Origin: Cupriavidus sp. D39
GTDB taxonomy: Bacteria; Pseudomonadota; Gammaproteobacteria; Burkholderiales; Burkholderiaceae
Length of the DNA: 64,000 nt
Assembly: GCF_026627925.1 (NCBI RefSeq)
Contig: NZ_JAPNLE010000007.1
Span: 372,001 to 436,000 of the forward strand
Reading direction: 5' to 3'
Shown here: piece by piece, positions 57,070 through 64,000 of the stretch
Layout: each line of letters starts with the position of its first letter
Position numbering within the stretch: the first letter of the stretch is position 1
Notes under the pieces: model-generated
Told to the model about the DNA's origin: nothing
The model's database searches: none
Seen by the model: only the letters and a program-made list of their open reading frames with translations
Program-made: the position numbers and the translations under genes

Positions 57070-57446
57070 ATGCGACACATATTGTCATTGGCCATCATCC
57101 CCGCTTTTCTCGGTTCGGCAGGCCTGGCCATGGCCCAGTCATCGGAAGTGCGCACCGACCAGGGCCCGAAAGGAAGCAACATCACCCCCGGACCTGGCAG
57201 GCCGCCCGGTAGCACACCTGGCGGCGCCACCCCCACTAACCCGGGCGGCCTTGCCAAGAATCCCCACGATGTGCCGGCCGTGCCATACACGGAGGGTGGG
57301 CTGCCGCGCGCACTGGGGGTAAGCCTAAGCCGGCGTCGGAGAGCGCCGGGAAGGCCGATACGGATGGGCTGCATGGGAGGGCGCGCAAAGGCACCGGAGG
57401 CGGTACTATCGACCAGACCAGAGTCCCGGACGCCAAAGGCCGCTAA
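57070..57446 (+). pseudogene. Secreted Gly/Pro-rich small protein, frameshifted
   Basis: The signal peptide MRHILSLAIIPAFLGSAGLA(MAQ) is followed by SSEVRTDQGPKGSNITPGPG and a Gly/Pro/Asn-rich stretch. After YTEGG at a GGG run (about 57298) the frame moves. One more G gives AAARTGGKPKPASESAGKAD then GTGGGTIDQTRVPDAKGR and a stop at 57444. The start has GGAGG. It is likely periplasmic. I know no family. Confidence 0.5.
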
Positions 57447-57590
57447 TATCAAACCTGCTTTGATCAGCCCCTTTGGCATGTGACCGCTCTTCCAGCGGCC
57501 GCCGCCGTAGCCGAATAGCGATTCATAGACTGGTCGCGTCCGCTGGCGGATGGCGGGGTATGTGCGGATTTCTCATCGGAGGCTTCCGAG

Positions 57591-57842
57591 TTGCAGTTGG
57601 AGACATTTTCAACCATTGTGCGCGGCGCATTCTCCAGCGCATGCCGGCGTCACGGCTTTATTGCGGCCGACTTCCACGTATGCGACGCCTCGGATGAAGG
57701 GACGTTGGGCGTTCGTCTGGTCAGCGTACTTCGCCCTGAAACTGGCGCATCCATGCTGTATGCCGCCGGACCCCGCGACTTCTGGCCTGCGGAGTTCGAG
57801 CACGACTTGATGACGGAAATATTTGGGACCGCACCAGACTGA
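57591..57842 (+). CDS. Unknown small protein, paralogue B
   Basis: An 83-residue protein from TTG at 57591 (GGAGG nine bases upstream): FSSACRRHGFIAADFHVCDA, then YAAGPRDFWPAEFEHDLMTE and IFGTAPD. It is a clear paralogue of 54624-54911 on the other strand. Its function is unknown. Confidence 0.55.
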   Translation: MQLETFSTIVRGAFSSACRRHGFIAADFHVCDASDEGTLGVRLVSVLRPETGASMLYAAGPRDFWPAEFEHDLMTEIFGTAPD

Positions 57843-57943
57843 AGGCTGCCACTCCGGACGCGGCACAGCCCCGCCAAGATGCCGGTTCGCTGGCCCGTTC
57901 GGGTCGAAGCCACCCCCGGGTTTTTGCATGGGGGCTGAAGCTA

Positions 57944-58258
57944 CATCATCTTCTGCGCGCGATTTACCATGGAAAAGTCTCACACGAGCGTGGCCGGCGC
58001 CGCGGCGAGATGAAAGTAATCTCGGGATCGCATGCGCTGCTGACCAACATTGTTCTGGCGTGGAACACCGCCCAGATGCAGAGCCTGGTCGACCGGCTGC
58101 GTAAGGAAGGCCAGGTCATCGAAGATGGCTGGCTGCGTCGCATGGGCCCGGTCCATTTCAGCCACATCAATTTCCGGGGCACTTTCCGCTTTCCTGTGGA
58201 GCGCTACGCGGACGCGCTCCTACAACGATCCCGGACGGCGACGCGTCGGTCTGCATGA
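57944..58258 (+). pseudogene. Tn3 transposase C-terminal remnant, duplication copy 2
   Basis: In one frame: HHLLRAIYHGKVSHERGRRR, NIVLAWNTAQMQSLVDRLRK, DGWLRRMGPVHFSHINFRGT and FRFPVERYADALL, the C-terminal 100 residues of a Tn3 transposase. It is better preserved than the copy at 46229. The N-terminal 850 residues are absent. Confidence 0.8.
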
Positions 58259-58519
58259 GTCCGAGGGTACGAGGAGTCCTTGCACTCAGGTTGCGAGCCG
58301 AGCTAAGGTTGAATCAGCGGCGGACTTTCAAATCTCTTCGTCGGCCGTACGGCGCCTATCTTGACTCAGCGCGCTCCTACGCTGCTCAAGTCGCGCAAGG
58401 GGTCGATAACCCTCAAAATGCCAGTTTTCGCCCACCTGGGATCGTTTTCAACAACATGTTGTAGGTAGAAAATGTTGGATCCCAGGTTGCGTTTGACAAC
58501 TCACGAGGCGGGCCCCGCG

Positions 58520-59337
58520 ATGGCACCCAATTCCGGTGGCAAGGCCGAACAGGCCGGCGACAGCGCGTCGCTGAAGGCGCTCGCCCGCGTCGGGTTGATC
58601 GCTTACGGCGTTGTGCACCTCTTGATCGGCTGGCTGGCGCTGCAGATCGCATGGGGCGCGCCGGCAGGCAAGAGCGCCGACATCTCCGGGGCGCTGAGAA
58701 CATTGGCTGATCAGCCCTTTGGCAGGATCCTGCTATGGCTGGTTGCGGTCGGCATGGTGGCGCTCGCGCTCTGGCAGGCCAGTGAAGCCATCTGGGGCTA
58801 TCGCAACCGCGTAGGTGCCAAACGGGTCCGCAATCAAGTCACCAGCGGGGCCAAGGCCGTGATCTACGCCGCCCTGGGGGTCAGCGCAGCTTCGGTCGTG
58901 CTCGGCTGGGGATCGTGGGACGCGCAGTCCCAGCAGCAAACCACCTCAGGTGTGCTGGCGTGGCCCGCCGGGCGGGTGATCGTCGTGGTCACGGGGCTGA
59001 TCATCATTGGCGTCGGCGTGGCCGGGATGGTCAAGGGCGTGAAGAAATCCTTCAACGAGGAGATTGACACTTCGTCGATGTCCCCAGTTGCCCGGAAAGG
59101 CGTGGCGCGACTGGGCCAAGTCGGATACATCGCCAAGGGGGTGGCACTGGGCGTGGTGGGGGCCTGCTCAGCTATGCGGCGCTGACCTTCCACCGGCAGA
59201 AGGCGCCGGGGCTGGACGGCGCGCTGCATGCGATCCTGGCGCAGCCGTTGGGGCGGTTTCTGCTTACGGCCGTGGCGCTTGGATTCGTGGCCTTCGGCCT
59301 GTTCGCGATGCTCGAGTCACGCTACCGCCGGATGTAG
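58520..59337 (+). pseudogene. DUF1206 membrane protein, copy 2, one G missing
   Basis: It is almost identical to the protein at 46703-47521, including the three repeats. At 59156-59162 the sequence is GTGGTGGGGGCC with five Gs, where copy 1 has six; the frame then ends at 59185 (VVGACSAMRR). Copy 1 continues GGLLSYAALTFHRQ, which is present here in the shifted frame down to 59337. The duplicate thus proves a one-base length change. Confidence 0.85.
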
Positions 59338-59600
59338 CCCTTCTGGACCGAGTGAACGTACGCTGGTTCAGCAGTCGGGAGCGGGCGTGCGTCCCGACCG
59401 TCATCTCCAAGAGTCCGCTGCGCGAGGTGCGGAGAAGCTCGGAAATTGTTTGCGGCAGAGGGGCTCGCACATCAAGGACCTCAGGAGGGTTGGCCGCTAT
59501 CCGTCTTTTTGGGGCCTTCCTGCGCACGCGCCGGGTCACCCACCTTTTCCAGCGGTTGGCTTTGTTCGAGTCGCTGGGAGAGCCGGGGCCGTCGCGAGCC

Positions 59601-59957
59601 ATGCCGGAGCATTTGACGCGCGACCTCAAGCGGGCGGCCAAGGAAGACGTCGCCGCCGCGCTGGTACGATTGCACGCGCATGAAGACGGCCTTCCAATGC
59701 CGAAGTGGAGGAACGTCTCAGGCGCATCGGCCCCAATGAAGTCGACCACGAAAAGCCACTGCCGGCATGGCTGCACCTGTGGCAATCCTATCGGAACCCC
59801 TTCAATCTGCTGCTCACGGTGCTGGCGGCAATCTCGTATGTGACCGAGGACTTGAAGGCGACCATCGTGATCGGCACGATGGTTATCCTGTCGAAGCTGA
59901 TCCGCTTCGTGCAGGAGCGTCGTCCGAACCAGGCCGCTGAATCGTTGAAGGCCATGG
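59601..59957 (+). pseudogene. MgtA-like Mg2+-transporting P-type ATPase, N-terminal fragment
   Basis: MPEHLTRDLKRAAKEDVAAA and, after a one-base shift near 59698, NAEVEERLRRIGPNEVDHEK then NPFNLLLTVLAAISYVTEDL and IRFVQERRPNQAAESLKAM. This is the cytoplasmic start and first membrane pair of MgtA/MgtB-type ATPases. Everything after SLKAM, including the phosphorylation motif DKTGT, is gone. The break at 59957 joins the sequence to the unrelated gene that follows. Confidence 0.7.
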
Positions 59958-60034
59958 CCATCCCCTTTCAAGTCGCGTCCACCAGCGCTGCCACTTGGCG
60001 TTTGGCAGGGCGGCGGGAAGGTGGCTCTGCCCGA

Positions 60035-60585
60035 CTACTTGCCGTACTTTGCCTTCACATCAGCCGTACACTTGTCCTTGGCATCGCCGGACATGGCATC
60101 GCATTTCTCCCTGTCGGCCCTGTACTTAGCGTCCAGGGTGTCCTTTTGGCTTCGCGACGAGCCTCCGCGACATCTGTGCTGGTGCCGGTTGAGGCGGCCT
60201 TCTCGACCCTGGCCGCGCCAAGCGCCTTCTCGTGAACAACCTTGGCTTCATTCAAGCAAACATCCTTGTCGATGCCCTTCCTGTCGTCGCCGCACATTTC
60301 CTTAGCCACGTCATAGTCTCGGTCGGCCTTGACCTTGTGTGCCTTCGCTTGCGCCTTTGCGGTGCCGTCGCGCGAGGCATCGGCGTTGGCCTTCGCAACA
60401 TCTCGATCCCGCTTCGCCTCGGCTTTGCAGACGTCCTTGTCGTTGCCCTTCCTGCCGCCGCACTTGTTGCTCGCTGTCTTGTAGTCAGCGTCGGCCTGTT
60501 TCAGCGCGGCGTCGTAATCTGCCTTCCCACCCGCGGACAAGGCTTGTGCGAGTGCAGAACTCGCGCGCACGGTCACCTTATTCAT
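60035..60585 (-). pseudogene. Cys/Lys/Asp-rich repeat protein, one A missing
   Basis: From MNKVTVRASSALAQALSAGG it has repeats of the type YxxAxxxCxxxKGxDKDVCxxEAK: DADYKTASNKCGGRKGNDKD, DYDVAKEMCGDDRKGIDKDV and, after repair, KYRADREKCDAMSGDAKDKC. At AAAA (about 60145) one more A joins EAKKDTLDAKYRADREKC and leads to a stop at 60035. Repaired length is about 183. The Cys pairs suggest disulfides in the periplasm; the N-terminus may be a weak signal. I know no function. AAGGAG precedes the start. Confidence 0.6.
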
Positions 60586-60917
60586 GATATTGCTCCTTAA
60601 GAATGAGTGAATTACCGAGCATATGAACACACGTCAGGCGCTCAGTTTCAGCATTGGAGTGCCCGGCAGCACGGATCCACAATGTGATTTCCAAGCAATG
60701 AGTCGCGCCGATAATCTATATCCTTCCTGAGTCGTCATGTCCTTCGCGCGGCATCTCCGTAAAATTCGGTGGTTCCCGGGCATCTGCACGACTCTGCGTC
60801 AATCTGACCAGAAAGCCTGGCATTTAGTCCGCAGCGCCGTCGGTACGATGACGGACAATTCGGACAACTTTATCGGCAGCACACCGCGTTGACGAGTTGC
60901 TTGGTCACCGGGGCGCC
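60586..60917. other. Gap of about 330 bases
   Basis: No gene, and no repeat or hairpin that I can support. Confidence 0.4.
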
Positions 60918-62270
60918 TCAGAACATGAGCCACGCGTAGAAGAAGAAGGTGTTGTTGTCCGCTGCGCGTCTCAATGTTCCGTCGTAGTTGGAGTGGCTAC
61001 CATTGAACTTGGTATAGCCCGTATATTGAAAGCCGTAGCGAACGTTCATCTGCGGGTCCCACACAAACTTGAATTTCGGCCAGTAGTTCAGCTCGACGAT
61101 ATAGCCCGTCGTATCCGGCTTACCGGATGTCGTGCCAAACCTTGCGAAATCCGCGTCTCCCGTCACTTTGAACGCGCCGGCGGTGATGCCGTAGGTGCGG
61201 TCGAACAGATAGGTGACCTTGGCCCGGGCCGAACGCAGGGTGGAATTGGGGTTGTCCTTGCTGCCGTTAGGGAAGCCAGACCGCCAGTCGGTCTTCTCGT
61301 GGATCAGGGCAGCCTGCGCGCTGACGATATGGCGGTCGTCCCTGCTGAAGAACTGGTACTGGGCATCGAATCCGAGATCGCGGAACCGGTCCCCGGCTGT
61401 CGCGCTGTCCGGTACCTCCACTGTCGCTATCGATCCAAAGTGGCCGATCGTGAAATTCTGATGCTCGCTGCCGAAGGTATAGGCGATGCGCCAGTATGGG
61501 TTGGCGCCATTGAGTGAAACTCTTTGATTGTCCGGCGAGCCGGCGCGGAGAACCGATAGCGCGCCTTTCGCCGTGTGATAGGAAGTCGCCTCCAGGTAGA
61601 GCGAATCCAGCAGGTAGGCATAGCCGCCAATCCCGGCTACCCGCACACCCGACTCCAGGAACGTTGAGGTGCCTCGGCCTGGCGCCGCGATACTCGGGCT
61701 CCAGTACGGAAAGCTCCATGCCGAGATGGTGTTGAAGACGTCCTGAACGGTGGGGTTGTTATGCAGGGTCAGACCGAAGAGCGTTGGCTTCTCCTCCGAC
61801 CCGAACAGTTTCACCAGGCGCAGATCGGTATTGTCGAGCGCGCTATGGCCGGAGAACGTCTGGCTATCCGTGGTGCTGACATTGATGTAGGTCCACTGGA
61901 TGAAGGCCCCGGCGTTATCCGTGATCTTTCCGCCGGAAAACAGGCTGACGGCCTCCGCAACAAATTCGTTATTCTTGCCGAACAGCTTGTCGCCGGTCGA
62001 CTTGTCGGTATTGCCGTTGATCGAATTGCGTGAGACCACTGCCATCAGGGCAAGTGGCACCTTTTCGCGTTCCCCCAGGGCGTAACCCGCAAGCTTGAAC
62101 TGCCGTCCGAATGGTGCCAGCTCCGGATAGACCGTATGGCAGCCGGAGCAGTTCAAGCCGGTTTGTCTGGCAAAAAGCGGATTGGCTTCCGTACGCTGAA
62201 CAAGGCCAAGACTGGCAATCGCGCATAGTATGACGATGGCGCCTCTGATGCATGCGCGATGGGTACGCAT
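60918..62270 (-). CDS. Monohaem cytochrome c / outer-membrane beta-barrel protein
   Basis: A 450-residue exported protein. The signal peptide (IRGAIVILCAIASLGLVQRT) is followed by a haem site LNCSGCHTVYPELAPFGRQF and then a long strand-rich region (LGFDAQYQFFSRDDRHIVSA, KVTYLFDRTYGITAGAFKVT) ending FFFYAWLMF with the terminal Phe of outer-membrane barrels. The likely meaning is a c-type haem held at the periplasmic mouth of a barrel, for electron exchange or redox-gated passage. Only one CxxCH is present. Start ATG is at 62270. The frame is intact. Confidence 0.75.
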   Translation of the reverse strand: MRTHRACIRGAIVILCAIASLGLVQRTEANPLFARQTGLNCSGCHTVYPELAPFGRQFKLAGYALGEREKVPLALMAVVSRNSINGNTDKSTGDKLFGKNNEFVAEAVSLFSGGKITDNAGAFIQWTYINVSTTDSQTFSGHSALDNTDLRLVKLFGSEEKPTLFGLTLHNNPTVQDVFNTISAWSFPYWSPSIAAPGRGTSTFLESGVRVAGIGGYAYLLDSLYLEATSYHTAKGALSVLRAGSPDNQRVSLNGANPYWRIAYTFGSEHQNFTIGHFGSIATVEVPDSATAGDRFRDLGFDAQYQFFSRDDRHIVSAQAALIHEKTDWRSGFPNGSKDNPNSTLRSARAKVTYLFDRTYGITAGAFKVTGDADFARFGTTSGKPDTTGYIVELNYWPKFKFVWDPQMNVRYGFQYTGYTKFNGSHSNYDGTLRRAADNNTFFFYAWLMF

Positions 62271-62954
62271 TCGGCTGCTCCAGTTCTGGGCTTGGCTCCA
62301 GCTTGCAGGCAAATCTTAGGTCGCCCGGTCCCGATCTTTTAGGGGGAGATCTACTCCCGTGCGGCTGGGTGTATCACTACGGATCTCGCAACACATTGCG
62401 CCCGCTTCGGGGTGCGCCGCCGCCGCTGGAGCCGAACGTGGACTTGTCCTACCGCGAACGTAGGGAACCAACCCATGCCGCGTCCCGTTACTTGCCTGCC
62501 AAACTCGAAGAACGGGCGGATTTCCTCCCGCCACCGGCCACGTTCCACTCATAACACGCGCTTGCACGAGGGCTCGACGATCGCCGTGGCATAGCGACGA
62601 CCGGCATGGCGGTGTCTGCGCAAAGAGACGACGTCGACCTCCTGCGCGCCACGTACGCGGGACAGAACAAACCATCCGCTTCCGCATCCGTGTGTGCGCA
62701 GGCAAACATACCCCACCCGCAGGCAGCACAATCATGGTCCTCGTCGCAAGCCATGTTGCCTGGTGGAGGAGCTTCATGTCGACGGTCCACGCTTTCGTTT
62801 CGGAGTGGCAGGCCACGGCAGTCCGCTGCATCCCGTACCGCGGTCACGTCATCTGCACGATTTCGGTCGGCGCCGCCAATGTTCTGCAACGAGCGAATCT
62901 AACCAATAACGTCAGGCTTCTGCCGGCGTGAGCGTTTCAACGAAGGGACATGAC
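62271..62954. other. Gap of about 680 bases
   Basis: Promoters for the two divergent genes must lie here. A plus-strand frame before 62931 (MVLVASHVAWWRSFMSTVHA) is protein-like but unsupported. Confidence 0.35.
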
Positions 62955-63956
62955 ATGGATACCAAAGTCAGTGCGCGCGATGGCGCGAATTCCGCGTCGG
63001 TGGTCGATGGCGACTTCCCGGCTGCCACCGCTCCGCAATCTTTGCAGGCAGGACAGCATCATTACCAACAGGCGCTGATCGAGGCCGGACTGCTGATCCC
63101 GGGCGGGGTCGATGGCGTTTACGGTCGCAGCGCCGAGTTCGAGGCCATTGTGGACGGACTGAATATTGCCTTCACCGCGCTTGGCGTCGACCAGCACGCT
63201 GAGGTGATGCGCTTTCCTCCGGGGATGTCCCGCATTGACTTCGAGAAAAGCGAATACTTGAAGAGTTTCCCGCAGTTGGCCGGCACTGTGCATAGCTTCT
63301 ACGGCAACGATCGCGATCATCATCGCCTGCTGGCGCGCTTGGAGGACAGCGAGGAATGGGCCGACGAACAACGGCCAACGCGCGTGGTGCTGACGCCGGC
63401 GGCATGCTATCCGATCTACCCGGTGATCGCGCGGCGCGGCGCCATGCCGCCAGAAGGGTGCGTGGTTGACGCGATGTCCTATTGCTTCCGCCACGAACCT
63501 TCGCTAGACCCGATGCGCATGCAGATGTTCCGCCAGCGCGAGTACGTCCGTCTGGGCAATGCCGAGCAGGTGATCGCGTTTCGTCAGCTCTGGATAGAAC
63601 GCGGCCAGCATTTCGCGGCACTGCTCGCGTTGCCGCACGAGGTGCGGTTGGCCAACGATCCCTTCTTCGGCCGCTGCGGCAAGATCGTGGCCGATAGCCA
63701 GCGCGAGCTCAAGCTCAAGTTCGAGCTACTTGTGCCGATCTACGACGGCGCGCCGCCCAGTGCATGCATGAGCTTCAACTATCACATGAACCACTTTGCC
63801 CAGGTGTGGGCGCTGCGCACTGCCGACGGCTCGCCGGCCCATACCGGCTGCGCTGGGTTCGGCATCGAACGCATGGCGCTAGCGCTGCTGCGTCACCACG
63901 GCTTCGATCTGGCGCGCTGGCCGAAGGGGGTGCGGGCCACGCTCGGCGGATTGTGA
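62955..63956 (+). CDS. Amino acid:[carrier protein] ligase (SerRS-like)
   Basis: A 333-residue protein of the atypical seryl-tRNA-synthetase-like group that loads an amino acid on a carrier protein instead of tRNA. Class II motif parts are visible (RMQMFRQREYVRLGNAEQVI near motif 2, and motif 3 in GCAGFGIERMALALLRHHGF). A cysteine in ACYPIYP and a second in AGCAGFGIER-type context fit the zinc ligands. There is no tRNA-binding arm, and the length is normal for these ligases (about 330). The ATG at 62955 is preferred over 62928 by an AAGGGAC site. The carrier protein gene would be expected just outside the window. Confidence 0.8.
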   Translation: MDTKVSARDGANSASVVDGDFPAATAPQSLQAGQHHYQQALIEAGLLIPGGVDGVYGRSAEFEAIVDGLNIAFTALGVDQHAEVMRFPPGMSRIDFEKSEYLKSFPQLAGTVHSFYGNDRDHHRLLARLEDSEEWADEQRPTRVVLTPAACYPIYPVIARRGAMPPEGCVVDAMSYCFRHEPSLDPMRMQMFRQREYVRLGNAEQVIAFRQLWIERGQHFAALLALPHEVRLANDPFFGRCGKIVADSQRELKLKFELLVPIYDGAPPSACMSFNYHMNHFAQVWALRTADGSPAHTGCAGFGIERMALALLRHHGFDLARWPKGVRATLGGL

Positions 63957-64000
63957 AGTCGGCCGAGCCCCACCCCCTAGCCGCGAGCGGCAATGAAGGA

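Larger units (their letters stand above)
57944..59348 (+). repeat. 1.4-kb direct duplication, copy 2
   Basis: The partner of 46229-47533. It holds 112 bases that are missing in copy 1, and lacks one G in a G run of the DUF1206 gene. Confidence 0.9.

Overview
GC-rich accessory DNA from a betaproteobacterium, most likely a Cupriavidus/Ralstonia/Burkholderia-type host. The evidence is a 3-hydroxyanthranilate dioxygenase whose residues number exactly as in the Cupriavidus enzyme, Burkholderiales-type porins, plasmid-type KfrA proteins, DUF1206 and DUF3309 proteins, and very dense insertion sequences. The window reads as a plasmid, chromid or genomic-island region. No rRNA, tRNA, CRISPR array or replication origin was found.

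Layout. 0-9.8 kb: plasmid-maintenance debris. It holds an IS3 end, a HigBA-like and a Fic/YhfG-like toxin-antitoxin pair, two copies of an H-NS-like plus KfrA-like module, and a Tn3-family element inserted in one kfrA copy. 9.8-16 kb: a GST-like / Gfo-Idh-MocA / quinone oxidoreductase operon, a nitroreductase and a TetR regulator. These are tied together by CTAG-N6-CTAG operator-like palindromes. An AraC-porin chimeric ORF lies between. 17.8-30.9 kb, all on the minus strand: a complete nba-type set that can take 2-nitrobenzoate through 3-hydroxyanthranilate and 2-aminomuconate to pyruvate and acetyl-CoA. It comprises nbaA, B, C, D, E, F, G, H, I and J, with a LysR regulator, a porin, an FMN reductase and an MHS-type transporter. 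31-38 kb: IS6, IS110, IS1182 and ISL3 debris around an unrecognised 479-residue protein with a lipoprotein partner, a GlxA-like regulator and a formylglycine-generating-enzyme-like gene. 38.4-45.6 kb: a four-level nest of mobile DNA. An IS4-family element contains a group II intron, which contains an IS630 element, which contains a second group II intron; the IS4 gene also carries a 480-bp tyrosine-recombinase remnant. 46-64 kb: stress and envelope genes. They include a 1.3-kb direct duplication (Tn3 remnant plus DUF1206 gene), a fatty-acid desaturase, a CheB-CheR-PAS-kinase-receiver hybrid, DUF2188, a response regulator, a cytochrome c/outer-membrane protein and an amino acid:[carrier protein] ligase.

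How it fits together. The nba genes are tightly coupled (ATGA and GTGA overlaps at E/H, H/J, I/G and B/FMN reductase) and cover every step from nitro reduction to central metabolism, in an order unlike the published Pseudomonas KU-7 cluster. The TetR gene shares a 15-bp palindrome with the promoter of the 9.95-kb operon, which suggests one regulon.

Caution. At least a dozen otherwise well-conserved genes carry one-base length changes, mostly in G/C runs. Several, such as the second DUF1206 copy against the first, look like homopolymer errors in the source assembly. Others (a stop in the porin, a stop in the IS6 transposase, a 14-bp loss in the FGE-like gene) look like true decay. Intactness of nbaB, nbaH and nbaJ needs read-level checking before the pathway is called functional or dead.
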